A stretch of 12,316 nt of DNA from Bacteroidota bacterium (GCA_023409975.1 JAEYQO010000124.1:1-12316); one strand, 5' to 3'. Shown: positions 1-6,690, numbered from the stretch's first letter. Numbers and translations are program-made. Notes: a model not told the origin generated them from the sequence alone.

Positions 1-1
1 G

Positions 2-985
2 CAGATGATGGCTACCCGGCATGGAGACGGCAAAAGCTGGTGGCTACTAAAACAGGCCAGTGATACGAATATGGTTTACAAGTTCCTTATCACCGCAGAT
101 AGTATTTATGGACCGTTTGTTCAAGGGTTCTCTGAACCTCATTTTACCAAATGGGACGTGTCAGGACAATCACAGTTTAGCCAGGACGGGACGCTATATG
201 CGACGACCTGCAGGGGTGCCGGTAAGATATTTGTGGCTGATTTTGATCGTTGCAGTGGAGATCTGAGTAATCCAAGAGTTTTTGATCTGCCTGCTTATAC
301 ATTTATCAAACCATGGGATAACACCCCGTTTGTGGATTCCTTTTCCGAAGGGCTCTGTTTTTCCCCCAATGGCTGGTTCATATATTTGAGCAGCTACTAT
401 CACATTCACCAGCTCGACCTTCAGGATAACGACCCGAATACCCGATGGTATAAAGTCGCGGACCTTGACACAACAATAGATTTCTTTCAGAGTTATTCAT
501 CTCTTGCCCTGGCACCCAACAATAAGGTGTACATCGGCAATTGGGCAGGCTTCAGTGGTCAGATGAGCGCCATTAATGAACCGGATGAAAAAGGGGCAGC
601 CTGTGAGTTTTGTCCGAGATGTTTACGATTTCCAAAGTATCAGTTTCAAAGTGTGGGTGTTACACAGCCGCCCTGCATGCCGAATTATAAACTCGGTGCT
701 ACCAACCCGCCCTGCTGGCCCATGGGAATTACCCCGGTAGAGAAGGAGATACCCATCAGGATCTACCCTAATCCCGCCAATGACATGGTTCACATCGAAT
801 ATGCAGAACCGGGTCTTCTCGAGTTAATTGATCTTACAGGCCGGGTGTACAGAAGCATACGATTGGAGGAACAAATGGGAAGTTATACTGTCGATATCAG
901 AGATGCTGTACCGGGCTTATACATCTATCGCTGGCTGGTGGATGGGCAACCGAAGGAAAATGGTAAGCTGATGATTGGCAGGTAA
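2..985 (+). CDS. Secreted propeller-like protein with T9SS type A sorting domain (5' end missing)
   Basis: This is the C-terminal part of a larger exported protein. The reading frame is open through the first base of the window, so the ATG codons at 5 and 8 are probably internal. Numbering from the ATG at 5, the first ~240 residues read like the propeller-type repeats common in large Bacteroidota surface proteins: an RHGDGKSWWLL block near residue 5, QFSQDGTLYA near 57, DFDRCSGDLSNP near 79 and FSPNGWFIYLS near 119. Five cysteines fall between residues 200 and 237 (C200, C203, C206, C224, C237). The last ~77 residues (250-326) form a typical type IX secretion C-terminal domain, with IRIYPNPAND, LELIDLTGRVY and PGLYIYRW motifs and a basic end. 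Such domains direct export across the outer membrane and attachment to the surface or release. The ligand or enzymatic role cannot be told from this fragment, because any catalytic domain would lie upstream of the window. Confidence 0.88.
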   Translation, partial: QMMATRHGDGKSWWLLKQASDTNMVYKFLITADSIYGPFVQGFSEPHFTKWDVSGQSQFSQDGTLYATTCRGAGKIFVADFDRCSGDLSNPRVFDLPAYTFIKPWDNTPFVDSFSEGLCFSPNGWFIYLSSYYHIHQLDLQDNDPNTRWYKVADLDTTIDFFQSYSSLALAPNNKVYIGNWAGFSGQMSAINEPDEKGAACEFCPRCLRFPKYQFQSVGVTQPPCMPNYKLGATNPPCWPMGITPVEKEIPIRIYPNPANDMVHIEYAEPGLLELIDLTGRVYRSIRLEEQMGSYTVDIRDAVPGLYIYRWLVDGQPKENGKLMIGR

Positions 986-1014
986 AGGTACCGATACGGG
1001 TCCACGAAAGGGCA

Positions 1015-1039
1015 GGTATTTGCAACTGTAGCAGATACC
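1015..1039 (+). promoter_or_regulatory. 9-bp hairpin / inverted repeat upstream of the DUF502 gene
   Basis: The arms GGTATTTGC (1015-1023) and GCAGATACC (1031-1039) pair over nine positions, one of them a U-G wobble, around a 7-nt AACTGTA loop. No T-run follows, so it is a poor intrinsic terminator for the gene ending at 985. It ends 12 bp before the TACCTTTG box at 1052, and so covers the region where a -33 element would sit. It could be an operator, a weak terminator or chance. Confidence 0.35.
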
Positions 1040-1051
1040 ATACTGTAGTTC

Positions 1052-1059
1052 TACCTTTG
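1052..1059 (+). promoter_or_regulatory. Bacteroidota -7 box (TACCTTTG) for the DUF502-serC-DUF1015 operon
   Basis: TACCTTTG is an exact match to the Bacteroidota -7 consensus TAnnTTTG. Only four bases (CTAT) separate it from the ATG at 1064, so the transcript would be leaderless or nearly so. No convincing -33 TTTG is found at the usual ~19-20 bp spacing; the nearest TTTG (1019-1022) is 29 bp upstream. The call therefore rests on the -7 match and its position before the first gene of an operon. Confidence 0.5.
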
Positions 1060-1063
1060 CTAT

Positions 1064-1639
1064 ATGCGTAAGCTGGCCTCAGTTATCGTTCGTTCCTTCC
1101 TGCAGGGATTACTGATCTTAAGTCCTATTGCGATCACCGCCTATGTCATCTATGTGGTGTTCGACGGCGTAGATAGCCTCGTACCATGGGTACCCCGCGG
1201 ACTGGGCTTTGTCATAATCATTTCGACAGTGACTGTGATCGGATATCTGGGTACGCGCTTCTTTGTTGGGAAAATGCTATTCGATGCTTTTGATTATCTG
1301 CTCGAACATATTCCCGGTATCAAATACATTTATTCCTCTATCAAAGACGTGATGGATTCCTTCGTGGGCGATAAGAAGCGTTTTAATAGACCAGTCTGGG
1401 TCCGCACCAACGAAACGCCCGAAGTCTGGCGAATTGGTTTCATGACGCAAAACGATATGTCTTATCTGGGAATGCCTGGTAAAGTTGCGGTCTATCTCCC
1501 CCATTCCTATGCGATTTCAGGTTGGGTAATCATTGTGGATCCAGTACAGGTGAAACCGGTAACTGAAATGAACGCAGCAGAAGCTATGAAATTCGCTGTA
1601 AGTGGCGGGATCACAAGTAAGGAGGACGAGCGAAAATGA
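1064..1639 (+). CDS. DUF502 family inner-membrane protein
   Basis: This 191-residue protein matches the DUF502/COG2928 family, whose plant relatives include the COV (continuous vascular ring) proteins. Its biochemical function is unknown. The N-terminus has a hydrophobic segment (about residues 8-32, with a LLILSPIAITAYVIY core), followed by a second at about 46-68 (GLGFVIIISTVTVIGYLG). After these comes the family's soluble part with HIPGIKYIYSSIKDVMDSF around 83-101 and VAVYLPHSYAISGWVIIV around 142-159. Length is near the usual ~200 residues. The ATG at 1064 sits just after a TACCTTTG promoter box. The stop overlaps the serC start (ATGA at 1636-1639), so the two are probably translationally coupled. 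A functional link to serine synthesis is not implied by the family and may be only operonic. Confidence 0.88.
   Translation: MRKLASVIVRSFLQGLLILSPIAITAYVIYVVFDGVDSLVPWVPRGLGFVIIISTVTVIGYLGTRFFVGKMLFDAFDYLLEHIPGIKYIYSSIKDVMDSFVGDKKRFNRPVWVRTNETPEVWRIGFMTQNDMSYLGMPGKVAVYLPHSYAISGWVIIVDPVQVKPVTEMNAAEAMKFAVSGGITSKEDERK
1619..1626 (+). promoter_or_regulatory. Shine-Dalgarno-like AAGGAGGA before serC
   Basis: AAGGAGGA at 1619-1626 lies within the last codons of the DUF502 gene, about 9 bases before the serC ATG at 1636. It is a near-perfect anti-SD match in a phylum where such sites are rare and starts usually follow A-rich leaders. Here it would support re-initiation at the ATGA overlap. The sequence is coding for Ser-Lys-Glu-Asp, so it could also be coincidental. 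Confidence 0.4.
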
Positions 1640-2733
1640 ATACCGATTTCGAAAAATGGATCAATTTCGGATCCGGACCTGCTGCATTGCCCCAGGAGGT
1701 ATTACAGGAAGCCTCAGAAGCAATCATAAATTACCGGAATACGGGCCTCTCAATTCTTGAAATCCCGCACCGGGGCAAATTATTCAATGAGATACTGGAG
1801 GAAGCCAATGCTCTGGTGAAAAGACTATGTGCGCTCGATGATGCATTTGAAGTGCTCTGGTTACAGGGGGGCGGCAGAATGCAATTTTCTATGATTCCGA
1901 TGAATTTTTTACGGAGAGAAAAAACCGCTGCATTCATTGAATCCGGGCACTGGTCGGAAGAAGCCTGCCAGTATGCCAGATACTATGGGAATACAGAAGT
2001 AATCGCGAGTTCCAAAAAAGACCGGTTCAGGTCTCTTCCAGATCTTCCGGATACTTTTCCTGCAGACCTGGCCTATCTTCACCTTACCACAAACAATACC
2101 ATCTTCGGAACGCAACGGCCCGAACTTCCGGAAATGCAGGTGCCTCTCGTGGCCGATATGAGCAGTGATATCTTTAGCAGAAAGCGCAGGTATAGCAGTT
2201 GCTCACTGTTCTATGCCGTCGCGCAGAAAAACCTGGGTCCCGCGGGTGTTACACTTGTAGCCGTCAGGAAAGATTTTCTTCAAAAGGCAAGGATCGATCT
2301 GCCACCGTTTTTAAGTTTTATTCAGCAGGTCTCAATGAACTCACTGGTCAATACACCACCGGTATTTGCCATTTTTGCGTCACTGCTGATGCTCCGCTGG
2401 ACCAGCCGGCGGGGGATCGATCAACTGGAGCAGGAAAGCATTCTGAAGTCAGACCTGCTGTATTCAGAGCTGGAACGAAACACCTTATTTAAGCCTTACG
2501 TTTCCGAACAGTCTCACAGAAGCAGGATGAATATCTGCTTCAATGCGGTCAAAGATGGAATTGAAGAAGGATTTTTGGATTTTTGTGAGCGCAACCGCGT
2601 CACTGGCATCAGGGGCCACCGGTCCACGGGTGGCTTCAGAGCATCGCTCTATAACGCCATCACGGTACAGGATGTACGAAAGCTGATCAGCCTGATGCAA
2701 GAGTATGAACACAACAATATTGAAACCAGATAA
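1636..2733 (+). CDS. serC: Phosphoserine aminotransferase (SerC)
   Basis: A PLP-dependent class V aminotransferase, 365 residues (E. coli SerC has 362). It converts 3-phosphohydroxypyruvate and glutamate to phosphoserine and 2-oxoglutarate in cytosolic serine synthesis; the same fold also serves in the pyridoxal phosphate pathway of some bacteria. Visible landmarks are FGSGPAALP at 11-19, H45-R46 in the EIPHRGK motif, the GGGR loop at 78-81 as in E. coli, W106, T155 in TTNNTIFGTQ, D174 in VADMSSD, the PLP lysine K198 in AQKNLGPAG, NTPPVFAI and the C-terminal GHRSTGGFRASLYNA substrate motif. All expected catalytic residues appear present. The start overlaps the DUF502 stop by 4 nt, and the gene ends 8 nt before the DUF1015 gene. 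serA, often next to serC in Bacteroidota, is absent here. The stretch before NTPP (PPFLSFIQQVSMNSLV) lacks the more usual DY and is somewhat divergent. Confidence 0.95.
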   Translation: MNTDFEKWINFGSGPAALPQEVLQEASEAIINYRNTGLSILEIPHRGKLFNEILEEANALVKRLCALDDAFEVLWLQGGGRMQFSMIPMNFLRREKTAAFIESGHWSEEACQYARYYGNTEVIASSKKDRFRSLPDLPDTFPADLAYLHLTTNNTIFGTQRPELPEMQVPLVADMSSDIFSRKRRYSSCSLFYAVAQKNLGPAGVTLVAVRKDFLQKARIDLPPFLSFIQQVSMNSLVNTPPVFAIFASLLMLRWTSRRGIDQLEQESILKSDLLYSELERNTLFKPYVSEQSHRSRMNICFNAVKDGIEEGFLDFCERNRVTGIRGHRSTGGFRASLYNAITVQDVRKLISLMQEYEHNNIETR

Positions 2734-2741
2734 AGAACTAT

Positions 2742-3986
2742 ATGGCTAAAATCATTCCCTTCAGAGGGCTAAGACCAGGAAAGGAGATCGCACCGAAACT
2801 GGCAACGCTTCCATACGACGTAGTCAACGTTGAAGAAGCCAGAAAGTACAGTAACAATCCTCATCATTTCTATCACGTAACCCGCTCAGAGATAGATCTT
2901 CCCGAGGGTGTAGACGTCCACAGTGAAGCGGTTTATCAGAAGGCAAAAGAGAATCTTGCCAAACTGAGGGAGCAGGGTACGATGCATCAGGACGAGCAGC
3001 CTTGTTACTATATCTATGAACTCGTCATGAATGGCCGTTCACAAACAGGACTCATCTGTGGTTCTTCCTGCGACGATTATTTCAGTGGTGTTATCAAGAA
3101 GCACGAATTTACCCGCCCTGAAAAGGAGCTTGACAGGATCAATCATATCAAAGCTACAGGCGCACAAACAGGGATCGTTTTTTTGGCTTATAAGGATGAA
3201 GCAAGCGTACAGCAGATCATTGCTGACTGGAAACAGAATAATCAACCGGAATATGATTTTGAAGCCGAAGATGGTGTTCGTCATATCTTCTGGGTAGTGA
3301 ATGATCAAAAGAAAGTGGAGGCTATTACGGAACTTTTTGAGACCAATGTACCCTGCACTTATATAGCTGACGGTCATCATCGTGCTGCTTCAGCCGGGAA
3401 GGTTTGCAAGGAAAAACGTGATGCCGCCGGTGACTTCACGGGAGAAGAGTCTTTCAACTATTTCATTACGTGCATTTTTCCGTCCAGTCAGCTTGAGATC
3501 ATGGATTACAATCGGGTAGTTACTGATCTGAACGATCTGAATCCTGATCAGTTTGTTACGGCACTTACTGAGGATTTTGAGGTGGAAACAATAGGTACAG
3601 CTTCCTATAAGCCAACCCAGCCTCATGAATTTGGAATGTACCTGAACGGAAAGTGGTACAAGCTGACCGCCCGCGAGGGTGCCTATACCACTGATCCAAT
3701 TGGTGTATTGGACGTGACTATACTTCAGGAAAACGTGCTTTCGAAACTGCTTGCTATCTATGATCCGCGAACGGATAAGCGTGTGGATTTTGTAGGTGGA
3801 ATCCGTGGACTGGATGGGTTGAAGCAAAGAGTAGACAGTGGAGATATGGCTGCAGCATTTGCCTGCTATCCCGTATCTATCCAGCAACTCTTCGATATAG
3901 CTGATGCTGGTGAGGTGATGCCGCCCAAGAGTACCTGGTTTGAGCCAAAGCTCAGGGACGGACTTGTGGTGTATCTGATCGACTAA
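2742..3986 (+). CDS. DUF1015 family protein (COG4198), serC-linked
   Basis: This 414-residue soluble protein has no signal peptide or membrane segment. It matches the DUF1015/COG4198 family: IIPFRGLRP at 4-12, YDVVNVEEAR at 25-34, HEFTRPEKELDRINHI at 121-136, IADGHHRAAS at 208-217, a D-x-T-x-L segment near 324-328 and the C-terminal MPPKSTWFEPKLRDGL at 393-408. The length is normal and both ends look complete. The family has no firmly assigned function that I can name. The GHHR motif resembles the GxxR nucleotide-binding signature of ParB/sulfiredoxin-fold proteins, a group that includes free-serine kinases such as archaeal SerK. The gene starts 8 nt after serC and is followed by a terminator, so it is the last gene of the operon. 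A role in serine or phosphoserine metabolism is inferred from position only. Confidence 0.9.
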   Translation: MAKIIPFRGLRPGKEIAPKLATLPYDVVNVEEARKYSNNPHHFYHVTRSEIDLPEGVDVHSEAVYQKAKENLAKLREQGTMHQDEQPCYYIYELVMNGRSQTGLICGSSCDDYFSGVIKKHEFTRPEKELDRINHIKATGAQTGIVFLAYKDEASVQQIIADWKQNNQPEYDFEAEDGVRHIFWVVNDQKKVEAITELFETNVPCTYIADGHHRAASAGKVCKEKRDAAGDFTGEESFNYFITCIFPSSQLEIMDYNRVVTDLNDLNPDQFVTALTEDFEVETIGTASYKPTQPHEFGMYLNGKWYKLTAREGAYTTDPIGVLDVTILQENVLSKLLAIYDPRTDKRVDFVGGIRGLDGLKQRVDSGDMAAAFACYPVSIQQLFDIADAGEVMPPKSTWFEPKLRDGLVVYLID

Positions 3987-4018
3987 CAGATCATCCTCCG
4001 GATACCGTTGAAAAAACT

Positions 4019-4040
4019 AAAGCCCGCGCAAGCGGGCTTT
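4019..4040. terminator. Bidirectional intrinsic terminator (9-bp stem, 4-nt loop)
   Basis: AAAGCCCGC (4019-4027) and GCGGGCTTT (4032-4040) form a perfect 9-bp stem around the tetraloop GCAA, a GNRA type on the + strand. It lies 32 bp after the DUF1015 stop and 23 bp beyond the stop of the convergent minus-strand gene. On the + strand the stem is followed by a T-rich TTTGTTCTT. On the minus strand it is followed by TTTAGTTTTTT, the better U-tract. It therefore probably ends transcription from both sides. Confidence 0.88.
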
Positions 4041-4063
4041 GTTCTTCCATGTATGCAAGACAA

Positions 4064-4624
4064 CTATTGCTGAGTAGCAGTGTAAATAACGTCAGTAGTA
4101 TAAGTTCCGGCAGGATAGGCAAAGCCAGGCGTTGCTTTATACTTCACAGAGAAAGTCTGGTTGCCACCATTGCTGGCATTTGTGATCAGGTTCTGAACAT
4201 TTGCAGAAAGAGCTTTGTAACTGCTGCTGCTGAAGCCCTGTCCTAATTGTCCGCCGGTATTGTTATCGGTGATCTGTAAGCCCAGTACGGAAGCAGGCAT
4301 ATTAGAAGTGTAGCTGGTTCCGCCGTTGGAATACATAAAGTTGTTATTGTTGGTCTTTACAGTAACGGTAAAGTTTTTATTCGACCGGACACGCAGTTGC
4401 TGTTCGGTGCTTTCTACTCCATTGGCATAATGGCTGACCGTTGTAAAGGGCAGGGTAACTGTTGTTCCGTTTGCATTGTTTGTACTAACGAAGGAGATCT
4501 CCAGAGCGTTGCTCAGACTCAGTTGCACAGTTTGCGTAGCGGTACTGGAAGCATTCTGCGTGTTCTGTGCCTGAGCTGCTGTTGTCAATCCGATGAAAGC
4601 TGCTGCGATGATGATCCTTTTCAT
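4064..4624 (-). CDS. Small secreted Asn/Thr/Ser-rich beta-type protein, function unknown
   Basis: The 186-residue product begins with a classical signal peptide (MKRIIIAAAFIGLTTAAQA, cleavage probably after residue 19), leaving a mature protein of about 167 residues. The mature part has no cysteines, is rich in Asn, Thr, Ser and Gly, and shows alternating patterns expected of beta strands (VQLSLSNALEISF, QQLRVRSNKNFTVTVKT). It ends in FAYPAGTYTTDVIYTATQQ, the kind of C-terminal strand seen in pilin-like and other surface beta-sandwich proteins. No family can be named with confidence, and no lipobox or T9SS sorting domain is visible. I chose the ATG at 4624 over the in-frame GTG at 4672 because the ATG is followed directly by the signal peptide, lies after an A-rich leader, and the longer form would overlap the promoter box. 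The gene is monocistronic and shares a terminator with the convergent operon. Confidence 0.82.
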   Translation of the reverse strand: MKRIIIAAAFIGLTTAAQAQNTQNASSTATQTVQLSLSNALEISFVSTNNANGTTVTLPFTTVSHYANGVESTEQQLRVRSNKNFTVTVKTNNNNFMYSNGGTSYTSNMPASVLGLQITDNNTGGQLGQGFSSSSYKALSANVQNLITNASNGGNQTFSVKYKATPGFAYPAGTYTTDVIYTATQQ

Positions 4625-4661
4625 GTTTTGTTGTTTTGTGTTTTTGTTTCGTTTGATGATG

Positions 4662-4692
4662 CAAAGATTCACCTGCTGGCAAGATCTTACAA
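4662..4692 (-). promoter_or_regulatory. Promoter of the small secreted-protein gene
   Basis: Reading the minus strand, a TTG (-33-like, 4690-4692) is followed after a 20-bp spacer by AATCTTTG (4662-4669), which matches the Bacteroidota TAnnTTTG box at seven of eight positions if the first base is relaxed. The ATG lies 37 bp further on, after a leader of A and AC runs with no Shine-Dalgarno. Such A-rich leaders are typical of well-expressed Bacteroidota genes. Confidence 0.5.
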
Positions 4693-4884
4693 CGAAAACG
4701 GCCCGCTTAACGCTGATTTTGCAAGCAGTTAACGAGGCATTAAGAAGTGAAGGAATTCTTGTAAACCAGACAATTCCGTCCGCAGAAAGCGAAACCTAAG
4801 GTTTATACGGGGTTTGACCGACACCAATAGGAAACCAGTACGACGTATGTCCGACACCGTTCCCTTGTCTTATGCAACTTAGTT

Positions 4885-4928
4885 GGAACCTACAAGGAAC
4901 CTACAAGGAAGGTACAAGGAACCTTGAA
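4885..4928. repeat. Four-copy 11-bp tandem repeat (GGAACCTACAA)
   Basis: Four consecutive 11-bp units are visible: GGAACCTACAA (4885-4895), GGAACCTACAA (4896-4906), GGAAGGTACAA (4907-4917) and GGAACCTTGAA (4918-4928). The first two are identical, the third differs at two bases, and the fourth at two. Units share the GGAA start and AA end. The array is non-coding. Its right half contains small inverted repeats (AAGGT 4909-4913 with ACCTT 4921-4925; CAAGG 4904-4908 with CCTTG 4922-4926). Confidence 0.85.
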
Positions 4929-5121
4929 GGGCTTTGGCTGGTTCTGGGTTGGTTGATCATCTGTAGTTCGTAGCTGAGCCCTCTTATGCTTTAGATGAAG
5001 AGTTGACCCTGAGTCAATGTTTCAGGTTCCTGGTTGGACAGAGGCGCTTTTTCAGGATTGCACATGAACTTTGTAAACTAATCAATTGGGTGATTCCTTT
5101 GGTATCCCAATCTTTTAGATG

Positions 5122-6594
5122 TCAATTTTCCCCGGATGATAGTGATTCTGGAATCGCCAGCAAAGAGAAAGGCATCGCAATCATATAGGTTTCAGTCTGA
5201 AAACTGAAGTAAACCTGTGATGCGTCACTGTCGATAAAGAATTCATCGACAGGATTATCCTTTAGTAAGCCACCGATATATACGCGCTCCAGGAGTTTCA
5301 GCTCCGGGTCGTAGATGTTCACATAGGCGTCCTGCTCCAACCTGTATGCGATGAAGACCTGACCATCCTTTCGGACTGAGGAACTCAGAACTGTCAGATA
5401 TTCTTTTCCTTTCTGGCTTTTATAAGCGACTAAATATCTGTGATAGTCGACAGTATCGATAATGGCCGCGCTTCGGCCATTTTCTATATCCCTGATCTCA
5501 TTTCCAAAACGTGTCAGTACATAAGGATAGCTACTGAGTTCAGGAGAAAGTTCGTTTTCGAAATATTTTGTCCGGTAGATTTCAGGAAGGTCGTCCTGAT
5601 ACTGCCGGATGGGACGATAGCTTTTATCTGCAGGATCCAGCTCGTAAAGTGTTATATAGGATATTGATTGATGCGGATCTTTTTTGAGCAAATTATCAAA
5701 CCAGATTCCATGAGTAAAAGTCAGAAAGCGATTATCGCCAGCATAAACAAACCGTGCAGCGTAATTGTCCAGCGTATCTTCACTGGCAAAATTCACGGGA
5801 TATATTTTTGGAGTATCACTATCGATTGTAAAATGCGCTACAGCCTTCCGGATTTCGTAATGGAAACTATCTCTGATTATGGTCGGTTGAATATATTCGA
5901 ACATTCCAATAAGGTTTTCATTCGGCGTCAAATAAGCCCAGGAATAACGGGGTTTAAAACCAAGTCCATTTGTAAGCCGGAAACCTTTTTGAACGAAGGC
6001 CAGACTATCAGATGTGCTTAGATTCTTTACCAATTCATTAAAGTCAAATTCGCTCGATCTGAATTTTTTTACAGGACGGTAGTCTGTTTTGTCATATAAG
6101 TCTATCCGGCTCAACCTGGAATCAAAAACTGAAAGGTATTTGTCAGAAAAGTATAAATGTGCTCTATTGGTAACTGGAAGTTTCTGAAGAAGTGTTTCAA
6201 TTTGTGTTCGTATCGAATCGGGTTGAAGAGATTTAAGGTTGCCTTTAGATACAAGTGACCCATGCTGATCATACAGGAACCAATTCGAGGTGGACCCCGG
6301 ATTGGCTGTAGCTACATACTTATCATACATCTGATTGTTGAACACATACCTGAGTCTCAGATCCTGAATACCGGCGAGGTACTCAATTTCAGCAGAGTCA
6401 GCTCTTAGATGATCTTTGAATATTGCCATGATGGGCAGGTAACTATGAAACTTAGCCATTTGAGATAGGTATGCTCTGCAACTGACGCATTCACCCGGGA
6501 CGATATTCAGGACAATTGATTGTGCCTTAAGGGGATGGACACCTCGAGACAGTAACGCAACCAATAGAATGAATAAGAGTTTTGACGGTTTCAT
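5122..6594 (-). CDS. Exported protein with thioredoxin-like CxxC N-terminus and probable beta-propeller C-terminus
   Basis: From the ATG at 6594 the product is 490 residues. Residues 1-25 form a signal peptide (LLFILLVALLS core, PLKAQ end). Residues ~26-138 look like a reduced thioredoxin fold: a strand SIVLNIVPGE, then the pair C36-V-S-C39 at a helix start, a middle segment with NPGSTSNWFLYDQHGSLV at ~98-115 resembling the fold's fourth and fifth strands, and a closing helix. The cis-proline expected just before that strand is not at its usual place, so redox activity is uncertain. Residues ~140-490 are rich in aromatic-ended strands (YLSVFDSRLSRIDLYD, YITLYELDP, VNIYDPELKLLERVYIGG), as in the six-bladed propeller proteins of Bacteroidota. 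An upstream in-frame TTG at 6618 is less likely because the signal peptide starts at 6594. The precise family is not recognised, and the gene stands alone. By eye it looks more AT-rich than its neighbours. Confidence 0.75.
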   Translation of the reverse strand: MKPSKLLFILLVALLSRGVHPLKAQSIVLNIVPGECVSCRAYLSQMAKFHSYLPIMAIFKDHLRADSAEIEYLAGIQDLRLRYVFNNQMYDKYVATANPGSTSNWFLYDQHGSLVSKGNLKSLQPDSIRTQIETLLQKLPVTNRAHLYFSDKYLSVFDSRLSRIDLYDKTDYRPVKKFRSSEFDFNELVKNLSTSDSLAFVQKGFRLTNGLGFKPRYSWAYLTPNENLIGMFEYIQPTIIRDSFHYEIRKAVAHFTIDSDTPKIYPVNFASEDTLDNYAARFVYAGDNRFLTFTHGIWFDNLLKKDPHQSISYITLYELDPADKSYRPIRQYQDDLPEIYRTKYFENELSPELSSYPYVLTRFGNEIRDIENGRSAAIIDTVDYHRYLVAYKSQKGKEYLTVLSSSVRKDGQVFIAYRLEQDAYVNIYDPELKLLERVYIGGLLKDNPVDEFFIDSDASQVYFSFQTETYMIAMPFSLLAIPESLSSGEN

Positions 6595-6690
6595 GAGTAC
6601 GAACAGTGTATGTACCAAAATAATTATTCTTTAGAGATAATTGGAATTGATCAGCCAACTATCCCAGCGTCCGTACTCCCTTTTACCCCG

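Larger units (their letters stand above)
4625..5121. other. Non-coding region of about 500 bp
   Basis: No credible gene was found between the starts of the secreted-protein gene and the end of the next minus-strand gene. The right part of the first 70 bp holds the promoter and A-rich leader of the 4064-4624 gene. Other contents are a near-palindrome AAACCT-A-AGGTTT at 4792-4804, a CCGACACC octamer repeated at 4818-4825 and 4851-4858, the 11-bp tandem repeat at 4885-4928, and a weak 6-bp hairpin (ATTGGG at 5085-5090, CCCAAT at 5106-5111) just past the stop at 5122. That hairpin could be a poor terminator for the minus-strand gene. Confidence 0.6.

Noticed and set aside
5..10. ATG codons as the true start of the first gene
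   Set aside because: The frame is open to the first base, there is no signal peptide or promoter, and the protein begins in the middle of a propeller-type motif. The gene is cut by the window edge.
3390..3887. 165-codon open frame on the minus strand inside the DUF1015 gene
   Set aside because: It lies entirely opposite a well-conserved gene, has no promoter or start context, and its translation has no recognisable domain. It is a shadow frame.
4064..4672. Longer version of the secreted-protein gene starting at GTG 4672
   Set aside because: It would place 16 charged residues before a perfect signal peptide and overlap the -7 box; the ATG at 4624 fits better.
4885..4928. CRISPR array
   Set aside because: The units are contiguous 11-mers with no spacers, and no cas gene is present.
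5085..5111. Terminator for the minus-strand propeller gene
   Set aside because: The stem is only 6 bp with a 15-nt loop and no U-tract, so it is too weak to list as a terminator; noted within the non-coding region.
5003..5188. Small + strand gene of 61 codons
   Set aside because: It overlaps the end of the minus-strand propeller gene, has no leader or promoter, and its composition is not protein-like.
6594..6618. TTG start at 6618 for the CxxC-propeller gene
   Set aside because: The ATG at 6594 directly precedes a typical signal peptide (MKPSKLLFILL); the eight extra residues are not needed.
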